From JAVBSX01 sp051660685 (GTDB lineage: Bacteria > Planctomycetota > Planctomycetia > Pirellulales > Thermoguttaceae), in NCBI GenBank assembly GCA_051660685.1, contig JBOFQB010000043.1:1-64000 (forward strand): 64,000 nt of DNA, read 5' to 3'. The number at the start of each line of letters is the position of its first letter. Within the stretch, counting starts at the first letter, position 1. The notes under the pieces were generated by a model. The model was not told the DNA's origin, ran no database searches, and was given only the letters and a program-made list of their open reading frames with translations. The position numbers were made by a program, and so were the translations under genes. Shown here in pieces: positions 1 through 8,233 of the stretch.

Positions 1-48
1 TTTGAATGTTTCGTCGGACCATTTCAATTTTTTTTCAACTCGTTCCAT
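1..48 (-). CDS. Partial CDS running off the left edge (N-terminus only)
   Basis: The minus strand opens with ATG at 48 and encodes MERVEKKLKWSDETFK before the window ends. An AAGGA sequence lies 8 nt upstream of this ATG, which is better than most starts in the window. An in-frame ATG at 57 is possible but would overlap that ribosome binding site. It follows the 52-aa secreted ORF by about 33 nt, so the two may be co-transcribed. Too little is visible to name a family. Confidence 0.35.
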   Translation of the reverse strand, partial: MERVEKKLKWSDETFK

Positions 49-81
49 AAAAATCATCCTTGACTAGTGCGTTGGAATTCC

Positions 82-240
82 CTACACTACCAAACGTAGT
101 GAGTCCTTTGTACCACTTTTTAGGTTATGGAACAAGTCTTTTGTCGTTTCGTCGGCAATTGCATAGGGTGAGAAAAAATGCAAACCGGAAAAAAGAGCAA
201 CCCAAACAACGATGAACGATAAACAATGTTGATGTTTCAT
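82..240 (-). CDS. Small secreted protein with signal peptide, 52 aa
   Basis: This short minus-strand ORF begins MKHQHCLSFIVVWVALFS, a basic start followed by a hydrophobic core. It has a plausible signal peptidase site after residues 27-29 (AIA before DE). The mature part would be only about 23 residues and charged, ending RLVV. There is no clear Shine-Dalgarno, but a TTGTAT-17 bp-TATAAT promoter lies about 80 bp upstream on the same strand. Another short reading frame with a good ribosome binding site follows within 35 nt. I do not recognise a family; it could be a small secreted peptide or the degraded N-terminus of a larger gene. The signal peptide plus a matching promoter makes it more than a chance ORF. 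Confidence 0.45.
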   Translation of the reverse strand: MKHQHCLSFIVVWVALFSGLHFFSPYAIADETTKDLFHNLKSGTKDSLRLVV

Positions 241-321
241 GGTATTTCGGGGTAAAAGTGGAAAAACAATCAGGTCTCAACAGCAGCCAAAAAAAGCGGA
301 GCTGCTCAAGAGCGAATCCCG

Positions 322-350
322 ATTATAGTCCTCGTTGAACCGGGATACAA
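322..350 (-). promoter_or_regulatory. Sigma-70-like promoter (minus strand)
   Basis: On the minus strand a -35 TTGTAT (345-350) is separated by exactly 17 bp from a perfect -10 TATAAT (322-327). It points towards the 52-aa secreted ORF. Confidence 0.5.
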
Positions 351-404
351 CATTTTTTGCGAGTTTCTAAGAGAACTTCTTCTTGTCGAAGAGAATTGGG
401 GACC

Positions 405-433
405 TTGACAGGTTCGGGGTTTTGGGGAATAAT
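405..433 (+). promoter_or_regulatory. Sigma-70-like promoter upstream of tRNA-Gln
   Basis: TTGACA (405-410), a 17-bp spacer and AATAAT (428-433) form a near-consensus promoter. Its predicted start would be about 70 nt before the tRNA. Confidence 0.55.
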
Positions 434-510
434 GGGCCGGTTTCGTGAGCGGAATGACCCTTTATCAACCTTTTGGGAGTCTTTTCGGGTCCCTTTTGAC
501 CGTTTTTTAC

Positions 511-581
511 TGGGGAATTGTGTAAAGGTAGCACGAATGGCTCTGAACCATTTAGTCGGGGTTCGAATCCCTGTTCCCCAG
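511..581 (+). tRNA. tRNA-Gln (anticodon CTG)
   Basis: A full cloverleaf can be folded. The acceptor arms are TGGGGAA (511-517) and TTCCCCA (574-580) with discriminator G581. The D arm contains GGTAGCAC. The anticodon stem AATGG/CCATT encloses the loop CTCTGAA, giving anticodon CTG, which reads CAG codons. The T loop is TTCGAAT in a 5-bp stem. The terminal U1 and G discriminator fit glutamine tRNAs. The 3' CCA is not encoded. It appears as a single tRNA gene with its own promoter. Confidence 0.93.
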
Positions 582-645
582 CTCTCTATACAGTGTTTCC
601 TTATAGGATACGTTTCCTTAGGATACAGTGTTTCTTTAAGATACT

Positions 646-971
646 AGACTTGTTCGGCAACCGATTGAAATACCTTATTTTCAGAGTGGAAAATGAAATC
701 TTCGCCCCAACGGGGCGCAACAAAATAGCCCAGTGTGTAGCAACAGAGCGCAGCGAAGTTGCAAACCCTGGGTTGGTATCACCCCGCGACAATCTGCCCT
801 GAAGGGGCAGTACAATCCGTTGTTTCGCCCTGACAGGGCGAAGTCCGGGGCGTATCATGACATCAGCGGTTAAAACCGCTGTCTATTTTGTGCCGCACCT
901 TTGGTGCTGAGAATAGGACTCCCATTGTCATTTCCCGTGAACGGTTACTTTTTGAGTTCTCGAACAGGTCT
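646..971. mobile_element. Composite repeat D3: D-element ends around a C-element interior, 3-bp TSD
   Basis: The left end AGACTTGTTCGGCAACCGA and the right end TTGAGTTCTCGAACAGGTCT match the two ends of the 108-bp D elements at 8900 and 19691. The interior is instead the multi-hairpin C element, with stems such as CGCCCCAACGGGGCG and AGCGGTTAAAACCGCT. The whole block is flanked by ACT at 643-645 and 972-974, a 3-bp target duplication. The left switch from D to C falls at a shared ATTGAAATAC-like stretch. Confidence 0.75.
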
Positions 972-1092
972 ACTGTAGTTTCTCTATACGGTGTTCTCTG
1001 CGCCGCACAAAAAGAGTTCGGAACTCGCATTTCTCGGATGAATTGTAACGAACGGGGTGTATTCCAACGGAACATTCGGTTATACTCCGTTC

Positions 1093-2844
1093 ATGGAAGC
1101 AATGCTAACAATGAGGGACATTTCAAAGACATTTGGAATCGTCCCGGTTTTACAGAAGGTGGAATTGACTGTTTATCCCGGGGAAGTGCATCTTTTGGCG
1201 GGGGAAAACGGGGCGGGAAAAAGTACGCTTATTAACATTTTAGGGGGTGTTATAACGGATTTTGAGGGGACGATTGAATTGTTGGGGAAATCCGTCCGCT
1301 TTTATGGTCCACTTCAAGCAGCAGAAAACGGAATCGCTGTCATACATCAGGAACTGTCGCTCATTCCGGGAATGTCCGTCTCCGAAAATATGTTCCTCGG
1401 TCGTTTTCCAAGTCGTTGGGGGTTCGTCAATCAAACCTCCATGAATCGTCATGCAGCCCGAATTATGTCCGAATTAGGTTGGGACATCGACGTCCGAGAA
1501 CCGGTCGAACATTTTCCCCTTTCTGTGCGTCAACTCATCGAAATTGCCAAATCACTCGTCTGTGACGCCCGAATTATCATCATGGACGAACCAAGTAGCG
1601 CTCTTAATGCCCCTGATGTTCAGCGTCTTTTCCAATTGATTGATCGATTGAAACGGCAAAATTGTGGAATTATCTACATTACGCATAAAATGGAGGAGAT
1701 TGAGCGGATTGCCGACCGGATTACTGTTTTGCGGGACGGAAAGTTCGTTGGTTCCGCGCTCGCCCCTCAATTGTCCGCTCAAGAACTGATTCGTTGGATG
1801 ATTGGTCGGGAAGAAAATAATGGTCAAAGAAAAAGTGGCGACTGCGAAGAGATTGGCGATTGTAATGCCTTGACTAACTGCAAAGAAGTTAGCGATTGCA
1901 ATAATTTTGTTGACCGCGAAGACATTGACGATTGCAATGACTTTACTGATTGCAAAGAGGTTAGTGATTGCAATAATTTTGTTGACCGCGAAGACGTTGA
2001 CGATTGCAGAAACATTGAGAATTGCAGAGAAACAGGCGATTTGTCCCTCCTTTCCCCCCCCTCATCTCCTCTGTCGCATTTGACAGGTCCATTCCGTTGT
2101 CCTGTGTTGCAGTTGGATCGTGTTTCTGTGACTCGGAACGGTCAAACGGTCTGTCAAGACATCTCCTTTTCGCTGCAACAAGGAGAAGTAATCGGTCTTG
2201 CCGGGTTGCAAGGGGCCGGGAACAGTTCTCTTCTTGAAGCCGTCTTTGGCGTTTATGGACCGAATGCTGTCTGCGGAACCCTCTTGCTCGACGGAAAACG
2301 ATTCCAACCGGGTAATCCGTCCAAGAGTCTTAAAAACCGAATCGGGCTTCTTCCTAATGACCGAAAAGAAAAAGGTCTCGTCCTTTCCATGTCGATTTCG
2401 GAAAATATGAACATGGTTCAACAAAATTGTCCCGACTGTTCCCCGAATCGGTTCGGTTTCGTCTCCTTTCGGGAGCAATTGCGACAAACCGGGGAATTGC
2501 AACGAGCGTTGAATCTTAAAGCAGCATCTCTTGAAATGGACGTTGGTCATCTTTCAGGCGGAAATCAACAGAAGGTTGCGCTTGGAAAATGGATGCTGCT
2601 TGAACCGAAACTCTTGTTGTTGGACGAACCGACACGCGGGGTTGATATTGGGGCGAAACGGGACATTTACGCTTTGATAGAAGAATGGAAATCCCGGGGA
2701 ATCGGTATTTTGCTCATTACCTCGGAAATGCCGGAATTGTTCGCTCTTTCGGACCGAATCCTTGTCATGCATCGTGGTCGTATTAACGGGGAATTTGGCC
2801 GATCTGAGTTTGATTCTGAACGAATCCTGACTGCTGCAATGTAA
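1093..2844 (+). CDS. Sugar ABC transporter, double ATP-binding protein (RbsA/MglA/XylG type)
   Basis: The protein carries two fused ABC ATPase domains, as in CUT2-family ribose/galactose/xylose importers, and would energise uptake at the cytoplasmic membrane. Domain 1 has Walker A GENGAGKST (residues 37-45), the signature LSVRQLIEIAKSL and Walker B IIIMDEPSSAL. Domain 2 has the degenerate Walker A GLQGAGNSS expected for this family, then LSGGNQQKVALGKW and LLLLDEPTRGVD. The start is uncertain: ATG at 1093, 1102 and 1111 are in frame and the conserved domain begins at the last. Between the domains (about residues 242-322) sits an unusual cysteine- and aspartate-rich insert encoded by tandem DNA repeats. 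No permease or binding protein lies nearby, so the partners must be elsewhere. Substrate unknown. Confidence 0.88.
   Translation: MEAMLTMRDISKTFGIVPVLQKVELTVYPGEVHLLAGENGAGKSTLINILGGVITDFEGTIELLGKSVRFYGPLQAAENGIAVIHQELSLIPGMSVSENMFLGRFPSRWGFVNQTSMNRHAARIMSELGWDIDVREPVEHFPLSVRQLIEIAKSLVCDARIIIMDEPSSALNAPDVQRLFQLIDRLKRQNCGIIYITHKMEEIERIADRITVLRDGKFVGSALAPQLSAQELIRWMIGREENNGQRKSGDCEEIGDCNALTNCKEVSDCNNFVDREDIDDCNDFTDCKEVSDCNNFVDREDVDDCRNIENCRETGDLSLLSPPSSPLSHLTGPFRCPVLQLDRVSVTRNGQTVCQDISFSLQQGEVIGLAGLQGAGNSSLLEAVFGVYGPNAVCGTLLLDGKRFQPGNPSKSLKNRIGLLPNDRKEKGLVLSMSISENMNMVQQNCPDCSPNRFGFVSFREQLRQTGELQRALNLKAASLEMDVGHLSGGNQQKVALGKWMLLEPKLLLLDEPTRGVDIGAKRDIYALIEEWKSRGIGILLITSEMPELFALSDRILVMHRGRINGEFGRSEFDSERILTAAM
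1840..2030 (+). repeat. In-frame tandem repeat in the ABC ATPase linker
   Basis: Imperfect direct repeats built around GATTGCAATAATTTTG, TTGACCGCGAAGAC and GATTGCAAAGA recur with a longer period near 80-90 bp. They encode alternating CNNFVDRED, DDCND and CKEVSDC motifs with about ten cysteines. RbsA-type proteins normally have a short linker here. Confidence 0.75.
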
Positions 2845-2884
2845 GGGGTAAAACAAGGGGAGCCTGTTCTTATCTGGTTTGACT

Positions 2885-3061
2885 CAGACTGCTAACAAGT
2901 TTGGTTTTGCGCTTTGAAGCGAGCCGGGTTGGACGGATTTGTTTTTACCACGAAAGACACGAAAGACACGAAAAACGGTCTTTTGTGAGGTTTTCGTGTC
3001 TTTTGTGATTTTCGTGGTTCAAAATGAAAATACTCTTTTCGCAAAACTTGTTAGCAAACTG
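2885..3061. mobile_element. MITE-like element, family B, copy 1
   Basis: The terminal inverted repeats are CAGACTGCTAACAAGTTTGG at the left and CAAAACTTGTTAGCAAACTG at the right. The interior is a long imperfect hairpin of CACGAAA-type units (ACCACGAAAGACACG against TTTTCGTGGT). It matches copies at 11685, 42922 and 56417. No target duplication is visible for this copy. Confidence 0.7.
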
Positions 3062-3241
3062 GCGGTCAAATTGAAAAATTGGGGGAGCTGTTTGATTTTT
3101 CGGCACATTGTGGTATGCTGGGAGCATCCACGTTTGGGGTATTATGGTCTCAAGGTGTCCTGTTTGCCCCCTTCTATTTTTCCTCATCGTTATTCTTTGC
3201 CCGTTTTCCCTATTTTTTCACTTTTTGTCCTTCACATCATC

Positions 3242-4693
3242 GTGTCAACACCAACACCAACGCCAATACCGACATCAAAAGCAGCATCGACATCAGCATC
3301 AACATCGACAGTGCCGGAAAAAGCATGGAGTGGAGTTTTCAGGCGGGAAACCGATCCAAGAGTCGAACGGTTTACAGAAAGTATCAGCTTTGACCAGCAT
3401 TTGTATCGACATGATATTATGGGGTCGCTTGCACATGCGCGGATGCTTTTTGAAGTTGGAATTCTCACGGATGCTGAATTTGCGGCAATTGAGGGGGGAT
3501 TGTTTGCAATTCAACGTGAAATTGAGGACGGGACATTTGTCTTCTCGTATGACCTAGAAGACATTCACATGCACATTGAAAAGTCGTTGATTCAAAAGAT
3601 CGGAGATGCAGGGCGCAAACTCCATACAGCTCGAAGTCGCAACGATCAGATTTCAACCGATCTCCGTCTTTGGACACGAGATGCAATCGATCATATCATT
3701 CTCCGAATCGTTGACCTCCAAAATGCGTTCATTGGTCGTTGTGAGCATGATTTTCATGTGACAATGCCGGGTTACACACACATGCAACGGGCTCAACCGG
3801 TCCTTGCCCCGCATTATTGGATTGCTTATTGTGAAAAACTGGATCGGGACCGTGATCGATTGCGGAATTGTCGCGCTCGCGTCAACGTCTTGAGTCTCGG
3901 AGGAGCAGCGGTTGCAGGAACAAGTCTGCCGATTGACCGGTTCAAGACCCGATTGTTTCTCGGATTTGACGACGTTGCCGCAAATAGTATGGACATTTCA
4001 AGTGACCGCGATTTTCTGCTCGAATTCGCGTACTGTTTGGCCCAACTTGCCCTGCATTTGAGCGGTTGGGCTGAAGAATGGATTCTCTGGTCAACGGCGG
4101 AATTCAACTTCATCCGACTTCCAGAAGCGTTCTGTACAGGTTCCTCAATCATGCCGCAAAAAATGAATCCTGATGTTCTCGAACTGATTCGGGGTAAAAC
4201 AGCCCGAGTCATTGGAAACCTGCAAACACTCCTCGTGTTGACCAAAGGTCTCCCGCTTGCCTATAATCGTGATTTGCAGGAAGATAAGGAACCGATTTTT
4301 GATTCTTTTAACACGTTGGATGCAATGTTGGAGTTGGCTGCGCCGATTGTTGCGGGAATGGTGCTGAACACCGAATCGATTTCCAGTCGTCTCGATAAAG
4401 GTTATCTGGACGCAACCTCTCTTATGGAATACCTGATTAAGAAAGGGGTCCCTCAACGAAGTGCTCACGGTTTCGTCGGAAAACTGGTCCGTTATGCAAT
4501 GGAGAAAGATGTCCCGCTTGCCAGTTTGCCCCTCAAAGTGTTTCGGGACGTTTATGAGGGATTCGACTACAATGTTTTTGAGGTTCTGGGAGCAGTCAAC
4601 GCCGTTAATTCCATGCAAAGTTATGGTTCAACCGGACCCGATCAGGTGAAGGTGCAGATTCAACGTTGGAAGGAAAAGTTGGGACGTGAGTGA
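3242..4693 (+). CDS. argH: Argininosuccinate lyase
   Basis: ArgH cleaves argininosuccinate to arginine and fumarate, the last step of arginine synthesis, as a cytosolic tetramer. The family N-terminus is clear (EKAWSGVFRRETDPRVERFT, then SFDQHLYRHDI), followed by HTARSRNDQ, TMPGYTHMQRAQPV and the mobile signature loop GSSIMPQKMNPD. The common lysine after QK is methionine here. No ATG precedes the conserved region in frame. The GTG at 3242 is the best visible start and gives an odd Thr/Pro/Ser-rich extension (STPTPTPIPTSKAAS) from short DNA repeats; the reading frame stays open further upstream, but only through mobile element B. The following gene starts about 60 nt downstream on the same strand. 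Confidence 0.9.
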   Translation: MSTPTPTPIPTSKAASTSASTSTVPEKAWSGVFRRETDPRVERFTESISFDQHLYRHDIMGSLAHARMLFEVGILTDAEFAAIEGGLFAIQREIEDGTFVFSYDLEDIHMHIEKSLIQKIGDAGRKLHTARSRNDQISTDLRLWTRDAIDHIILRIVDLQNAFIGRCEHDFHVTMPGYTHMQRAQPVLAPHYWIAYCEKLDRDRDRLRNCRARVNVLSLGGAAVAGTSLPIDRFKTRLFLGFDDVAANSMDISSDRDFLLEFAYCLAQLALHLSGWAEEWILWSTAEFNFIRLPEAFCTGSSIMPQKMNPDVLELIRGKTARVIGNLQTLLVLTKGLPLAYNRDLQEDKEPIFDSFNTLDAMLELAAPIVAGMVLNTESISSRLDKGYLDATSLMEYLIKKGVPQRSAHGFVGKLVRYAMEKDVPLASLPLKVFRDVYEGFDYNVFEVLGAVNAVNSMQSYGSTGPDQVKVQIQRWKEKLGRE

Positions 4694-4695
4694 GA

Positions 4696-4736
4696 GAATA
4701 GGGGTTAGGGAATGGGGGATAGGGAATAGGGAGGAA
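4696..4736. repeat. Heptamer-periodic G-rich tract between argH and the next gene
   Basis: Units such as ATAGGGG, TTAGGGA, ATGGGGG and ATAGGGA repeat with a 7-nt period. The G-rich strand is the coding strand here, opposite to the usual orientation at start codons in this window. Confidence 0.6.
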
Positions 4737-4755
4737 GGTGAGGTTTGTGAGTGTT

Positions 4756-7389
4756 ATGCAGCAGAAAAAGGAGGGGATTTTGTCAATTCGGCTTTTTCGA
4801 ATGATCCTGTTCACACTCGGTTTGTGTGTGATAACAACCAGTTCTCTTTTTGCTCAATTGTTGCAGGAACAGGTCAAACCGCAACAACCGACACCTCTTT
4901 GGGGTCGGTATACGGTTGAAACGATTCCTGATTCTGGGGATTCGCTCTTGGAAGAAGAGGCGATTGCGATTTTGGATCGGGCGGAAGAAGCGATTCTCAA
5001 GCAGGTTGAACTTTCATCTTGGGAGTTGGTTCAAGGAGCCTATCTTTTTTTGACCCGGGGAAATCCGCTTTTGACACATCGTTTGGCGAGAACCTTGTTG
5101 CAGCGTTTTAACCAAATGGAAGTGTCGGAACAGGAATTGTTCAATCTGGTCAACCGATTGGGACGGACGCGACTTGCTGCTCTTCTTGCACAACCTGATC
5201 TTGCGCCCGAGTCGCAAATTGCGGTTGAACGACTTCTTCAGGGTTACAATACCTATTTGAAGCGTTTTGAGGGAAATGAAGCGGTTGTACTCTGGAAACC
5301 GCTTGTCTCCTCTTGGGAAAAAATCAATGCGGCGAATCAAATTTCCAAAGGAGGTCGGATTGAAATAGCAACCGTTCTTCTCAAACAGTTTTTGGAGACG
5401 GACGCAACGGGGGAGGAACTGGCGGAAATTGCGAAAAAGCTGGGAACAGCCGATTTACTGCGATTATCGACCGTTCCTGAATTGCAACCAGAAGGTCAAA
5501 GGGCCGCACAACGAATCCGTTCTGCAACACAAGAAGCCCGTTCCTCAACAAAGCGAACACTTTCATCCTCAAAAGAGTCGAATCCGTCAACGAAAGAATT
5601 GGACCCGTCCTCAAAAAAGTTGAATCCGTCAACGAAAGAATCGAGCCGGTCAACGAAAGAATTGCAGCAATCGGGGATCATCGTTGCTGAAGAAGCCGAG
5701 TATTTTGGAGAGAAAAATGCTCTTGCCGTTTTGCTGCAACAAGGAGATACGGAAAATCTGTCTAAAACGGTCAAACAACTTGCTTCACTTATTGTTGCAG
5801 AAGAAGCCTATTTGTTGTATCCCGGTCTTTTCGATTCGCAGATTGATTCGCGGACAAGAGCAGAAATTGCCGACTCGATTCGACGTTTGAGGGGTCGGGT
5901 TCCAACCGAGCAGGAAGCGGCGTTGACGCTTTACGGTGTTGCTCTCGATTATTGGAAAAAAAATCGGCGACTTTCCCAGAATGAAGAAGGTGAAACGGTT
6001 TTGTGGACCTTTGATCCCGAATTGAGAAGTCTAAGGTTGCAAACATTGCCCCTTTTGCGTGCTTATGTCGAAATGTTTGTCCGTTTTGCAACAGCCGCTT
6101 ACAACATTGATTCGGTCAACCCCAAAATCCGTATCCTGTATTACATTGCCCTTTGTGAACAGACGATTCAGACGATTCCTCAGGATGATCCGGTTGATCT
6201 GATGTCGTTGAGCTTTCTCGAACAATTAACACGGGATGATTTGGAAACGATTCTTGTTGAATCAATCGACAACGGTTATTCCCGGGCAGGAGTTATTTCA
6301 GCGAAACAGTTGGGACATCTTGGATCGGTTGAGTCCCTTCTTTTACCGAAACTTTTACGACAACAGGAACGGGACAACCGGGTTAATCGTCCGGGAACTC
6401 CGCGAATTCTGGTCCAAGCAACAGGAATTGCGGATCGTCGGATTCGTTATGCGGCTCTTGAAGCGGTTATGCAACTTAATCCGACGCAACCTTACCCCGG
6501 GTCCAGTCTCGTCAGTGACGCTCTTCTTTGGTTTGCGTCGGCTGAAGGAAAACGTCTTGCCGTAATCGGAACCCCCAAAATTACTGACGGAATGAAACTG
6601 GTCGGTTTTTTAGCTCCCCTTGGATATGAAGGAAAGGTTGCAACGACCAATCAAGAGGTATTTCGTGAAGCAGCCCGATCACCTGATGTTGAACTGGTTC
6701 TGGTTGATGAACGGTTACATCATCCTCTTCCTCGACATTTTGCGCAAACGATGTGGAAGGACATTCGGACGAAAGAGATACCGATTGCGATTATCACGAA
6801 AGAATCTCAGGTAATGAATGCAACGCCAATTGACATTCCTTTTCCTTTGCAATCGGAATGGGAGCGAACGACATCCAACACGACCTTTGCCGATTCGTAT
6901 TCGATGATACTTCCTTACCCCTCCTCTCAGGAAAGGGCGAGTTGGGTTGTGCAGCGATTGCTTGACGTAACGGGTTCAGAACCTGTCCCCGCTTCGATTC
7001 GTTTACAACAAGCCCAACAATCGCTGATTTGGTTGACCAAGATCAACCGCTTGTCTTCTCCTTTGTATCGGATTGAGAATCTTGACCAATTGGCATTTCG
7101 GTCGGCTTATGCCCCAGTCCTTGCCGAAAACGGTATTGCGCTGCTCGCAACAATCCGGTCCAAAGAAGCCCAACAACAATTAGTCGAATTGGCAATCAGC
7201 GACGTTTCCCCTGATTTTGTTCGTCAACAAGCAACAACTGCATTTGCAGAAAATGTCCAATCCTTTGGTGTTCTTTTGCGGGATCGAGACCGTGAACAAC
7301 TTTGGAAACAGTATCAAACAAGGAGCAATCCGTATTTAGATTTGGTGATTGTGACGATTTTTGGTGAAACCGATTCGGGAATGAGATAA
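4756..7389 (+). CDS. Secreted HEAT-repeat-like protein of unknown function
   Basis: The N-terminus (residues 11-33, with core RMILFTLGLCVITTSSLFA) is a signal peptide with cleavage before Q. Most of the protein is helical and repetitive (for example ELAEIAKKLGTADLLRLSTV and YAALEAVMQLNPTQP), resembling HEAT/armadillo scaffolds in planctomycetes. Near residues 600-690 a stretch (KRLAVIGTPKI, ELVLVDERL, EIPIAIIT) has the beta-alpha rhythm of a receiver-like domain. A Ser/Thr/Lys-rich insert of repeated STKE/SSKE units lies near residues 255-305, encoded by DNA repeats. The start is uncertain: ATG 4756 is preferred, with GTG 4738 and 4747 and ATG 4801 possible. It lies about 60 nt behind argH and may share its transcript. 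No enzymatic motif is recognised. Confidence 0.8.
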   Translation: MQQKKEGILSIRLFRMILFTLGLCVITTSSLFAQLLQEQVKPQQPTPLWGRYTVETIPDSGDSLLEEEAIAILDRAEEAILKQVELSSWELVQGAYLFLTRGNPLLTHRLARTLLQRFNQMEVSEQELFNLVNRLGRTRLAALLAQPDLAPESQIAVERLLQGYNTYLKRFEGNEAVVLWKPLVSSWEKINAANQISKGGRIEIATVLLKQFLETDATGEELAEIAKKLGTADLLRLSTVPELQPEGQRAAQRIRSATQEARSSTKRTLSSSKESNPSTKELDPSSKKLNPSTKESSRSTKELQQSGIIVAEEAEYFGEKNALAVLLQQGDTENLSKTVKQLASLIVAEEAYLLYPGLFDSQIDSRTRAEIADSIRRLRGRVPTEQEAALTLYGVALDYWKKNRRLSQNEEGETVLWTFDPELRSLRLQTLPLLRAYVEMFVRFATAAYNIDSVNPKIRILYYIALCEQTIQTIPQDDPVDLMSLSFLEQLTRDDLETILVESIDNGYSRAGVISAKQLGHLGSVESLLLPKLLRQQERDNRVNRPGTPRILVQATGIADRRIRYAALEAVMQLNPTQPYPGSSLVSDALLWFASAEGKRLAVIGTPKITDGMKLVGFLAPLGYEGKVATTNQEVFREAARSPDVELVLVDERLHHPLPRHFAQTMWKDIRTKEIPIAIITKESQVMNATPIDIPFPLQSEWERTTSNTTFADSYSMILPYPSSQERASWVVQRLLDVTGSEPVPASIRLQQAQQSLIWLTKINRLSSPLYRIENLDQLAFRSAYAPVLAENGIALLATIRSKEAQQQLVELAISDVSPDFVRQQATTAFAENVQSFGVLLRDRDREQLWKQYQTRSNPYLDLVIVTIFGETDSGMR
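5515..5670 (+). repeat. In-frame degenerate repeat in the HEAT-like protein gene
   Basis: Units around TCAACGAAAGAATTGG and TCCTCAAAAAAGTTG recur about every 24 nt. They encode STKELDPSSKKLNPSTKE-like sequence, a probable disordered spacer. Confidence 0.65.
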
Positions 7390-7400
7390 TCAATCGACCT

Positions 7401-7475
7401 GTTTAGCCGCAATACAACGTATCGCGTGTTTCAGAACTGCAAAATAACGCGCAGAACGATGTTTTGCGGCCAAAC
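7401..7475. repeat. BIME-like paired palindrome A1
   Basis: GTTTAGCCGCAATACAACGT opens the left arm and GCAGAACGATGTTTTGCGGC the right arm, in inverted order. It begins 11 nt after the stop codon of the preceding gene. Confidence 0.75.
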
Positions 7476-7536
7476 GACTACAAGTCGCAGCAAATGCGAT
7501 TACAAAAATCGGACAACAACACGTTGGGAGAAAAAA

Positions 7537-8031
7537 ATGGAAGAAGTCTTACAAGTCCTGTTCATACTCGCTATTCTTGTTTTTCCGATCATCAAAGGGG
7601 TAATGACAGTGATTGCTGGTCGGAAGAAGGAGGAGAACAAGGAGCAGGCGGATCGTGCAAATGCGGGGTTAGCGGATGATTCGCTCATTATCAAACGTAA
7701 CACGGCAACGGGTTCTGACCGACCGTCGCCCAATCGGCGTTCGTCCCGGTCACAAAAAGCTCAAGGAACATTGTCCGGCACAACTTCATTGAAGTCGGTT
7801 CAGGATTCGCAAGCAACAAACACAGCGGAACACGCAATGATTTCGCAACCGAATGTGCAATCGAGTGTGCAACATAGTGAGCAAACCGAACACCCGATCA
7901 TCACCTTATTTCGTAATCAGATAACAGTCCAACAGATGATTGTTGCAGCGGAAATTTTGAAGCGACCCGATTTTGGTCATTTTGGCAAACATGGAAAAGA
8001 AGATTATTCGTCCAATCGTCCAACCTTTTAA
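7537..8031 (+). CDS. Small membrane-anchored protein of unknown function
   Basis: This 164-aa protein begins MEEVLQVLFILAILVFPI. A hydrophobic segment at about residues 5-27 probably anchors it in the membrane without cleavage. It is followed by a basic stretch (GRKKEENKEQ), then a long polar Ser/Thr/Gln-rich low-complexity region. A short C-terminal part (NQITVQQMIVAAEILKRPD) looks like a conserved helix. GGGAG lies 8 nt before the ATG at 7537, one of the clearer ribosome binding sites in this part of the window. A paired palindrome (A1) separates it from the HEAT-like gene. No family is recognised; small single-pass proteins with a disordered tail of this type are common in planctomycetes. 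Confidence 0.7.
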   Translation: MEEVLQVLFILAILVFPIIKGVMTVIAGRKKEENKEQADRANAGLADDSLIIKRNTATGSDRPSPNRRSSRSQKAQGTLSGTTSLKSVQDSQATNTAEHAMISQPNVQSSVQHSEQTEHPIITLFRNQITVQQMIVAAEILKRPDFGHFGKHGKEDYSSNRPTF

Positions 8032-8060
8032 TCGCGTCCCCGCCGATCTTCTCTTAGTAT

Positions 8061-8218
8061 GTGCGCATAAATAACTGATCTATTTTTTCATTTGCTCCTT
8101 TCGTGACGTTTGTGTTTTTAGTGGTTCTTTTATACCACGAAATACACTAAAAACACGAAACCAATCCAAACTTTAATCAATTGTGAATCCGAAATTTTGA
8201 TAGTTTATTTACGCGCAG
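8061..8218. repeat. Inverted-repeat element, family E, copy 1
   Basis: Ends GTGCGCATAAATAACTGAT and TAGTTTATTTACGCGCA are inverted repeats of each other. The interior contains ACCACGAAATACACTAAAAA and GTGGTTCTTTTATACCAC. The reverse complement matches 44568-44725 over nearly its full length, which identifies it as a dispersed element. Confidence 0.65.
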
Positions 8219-8233
8219 GTTCTTATTCTTTAC

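Noticed and set aside
2939..3241. Long N-terminal extension of ArgH from an upstream TTG
   Set aside because: The sequence is the interior of MITE B read through; the same DNA occurs outside genes at three other places.
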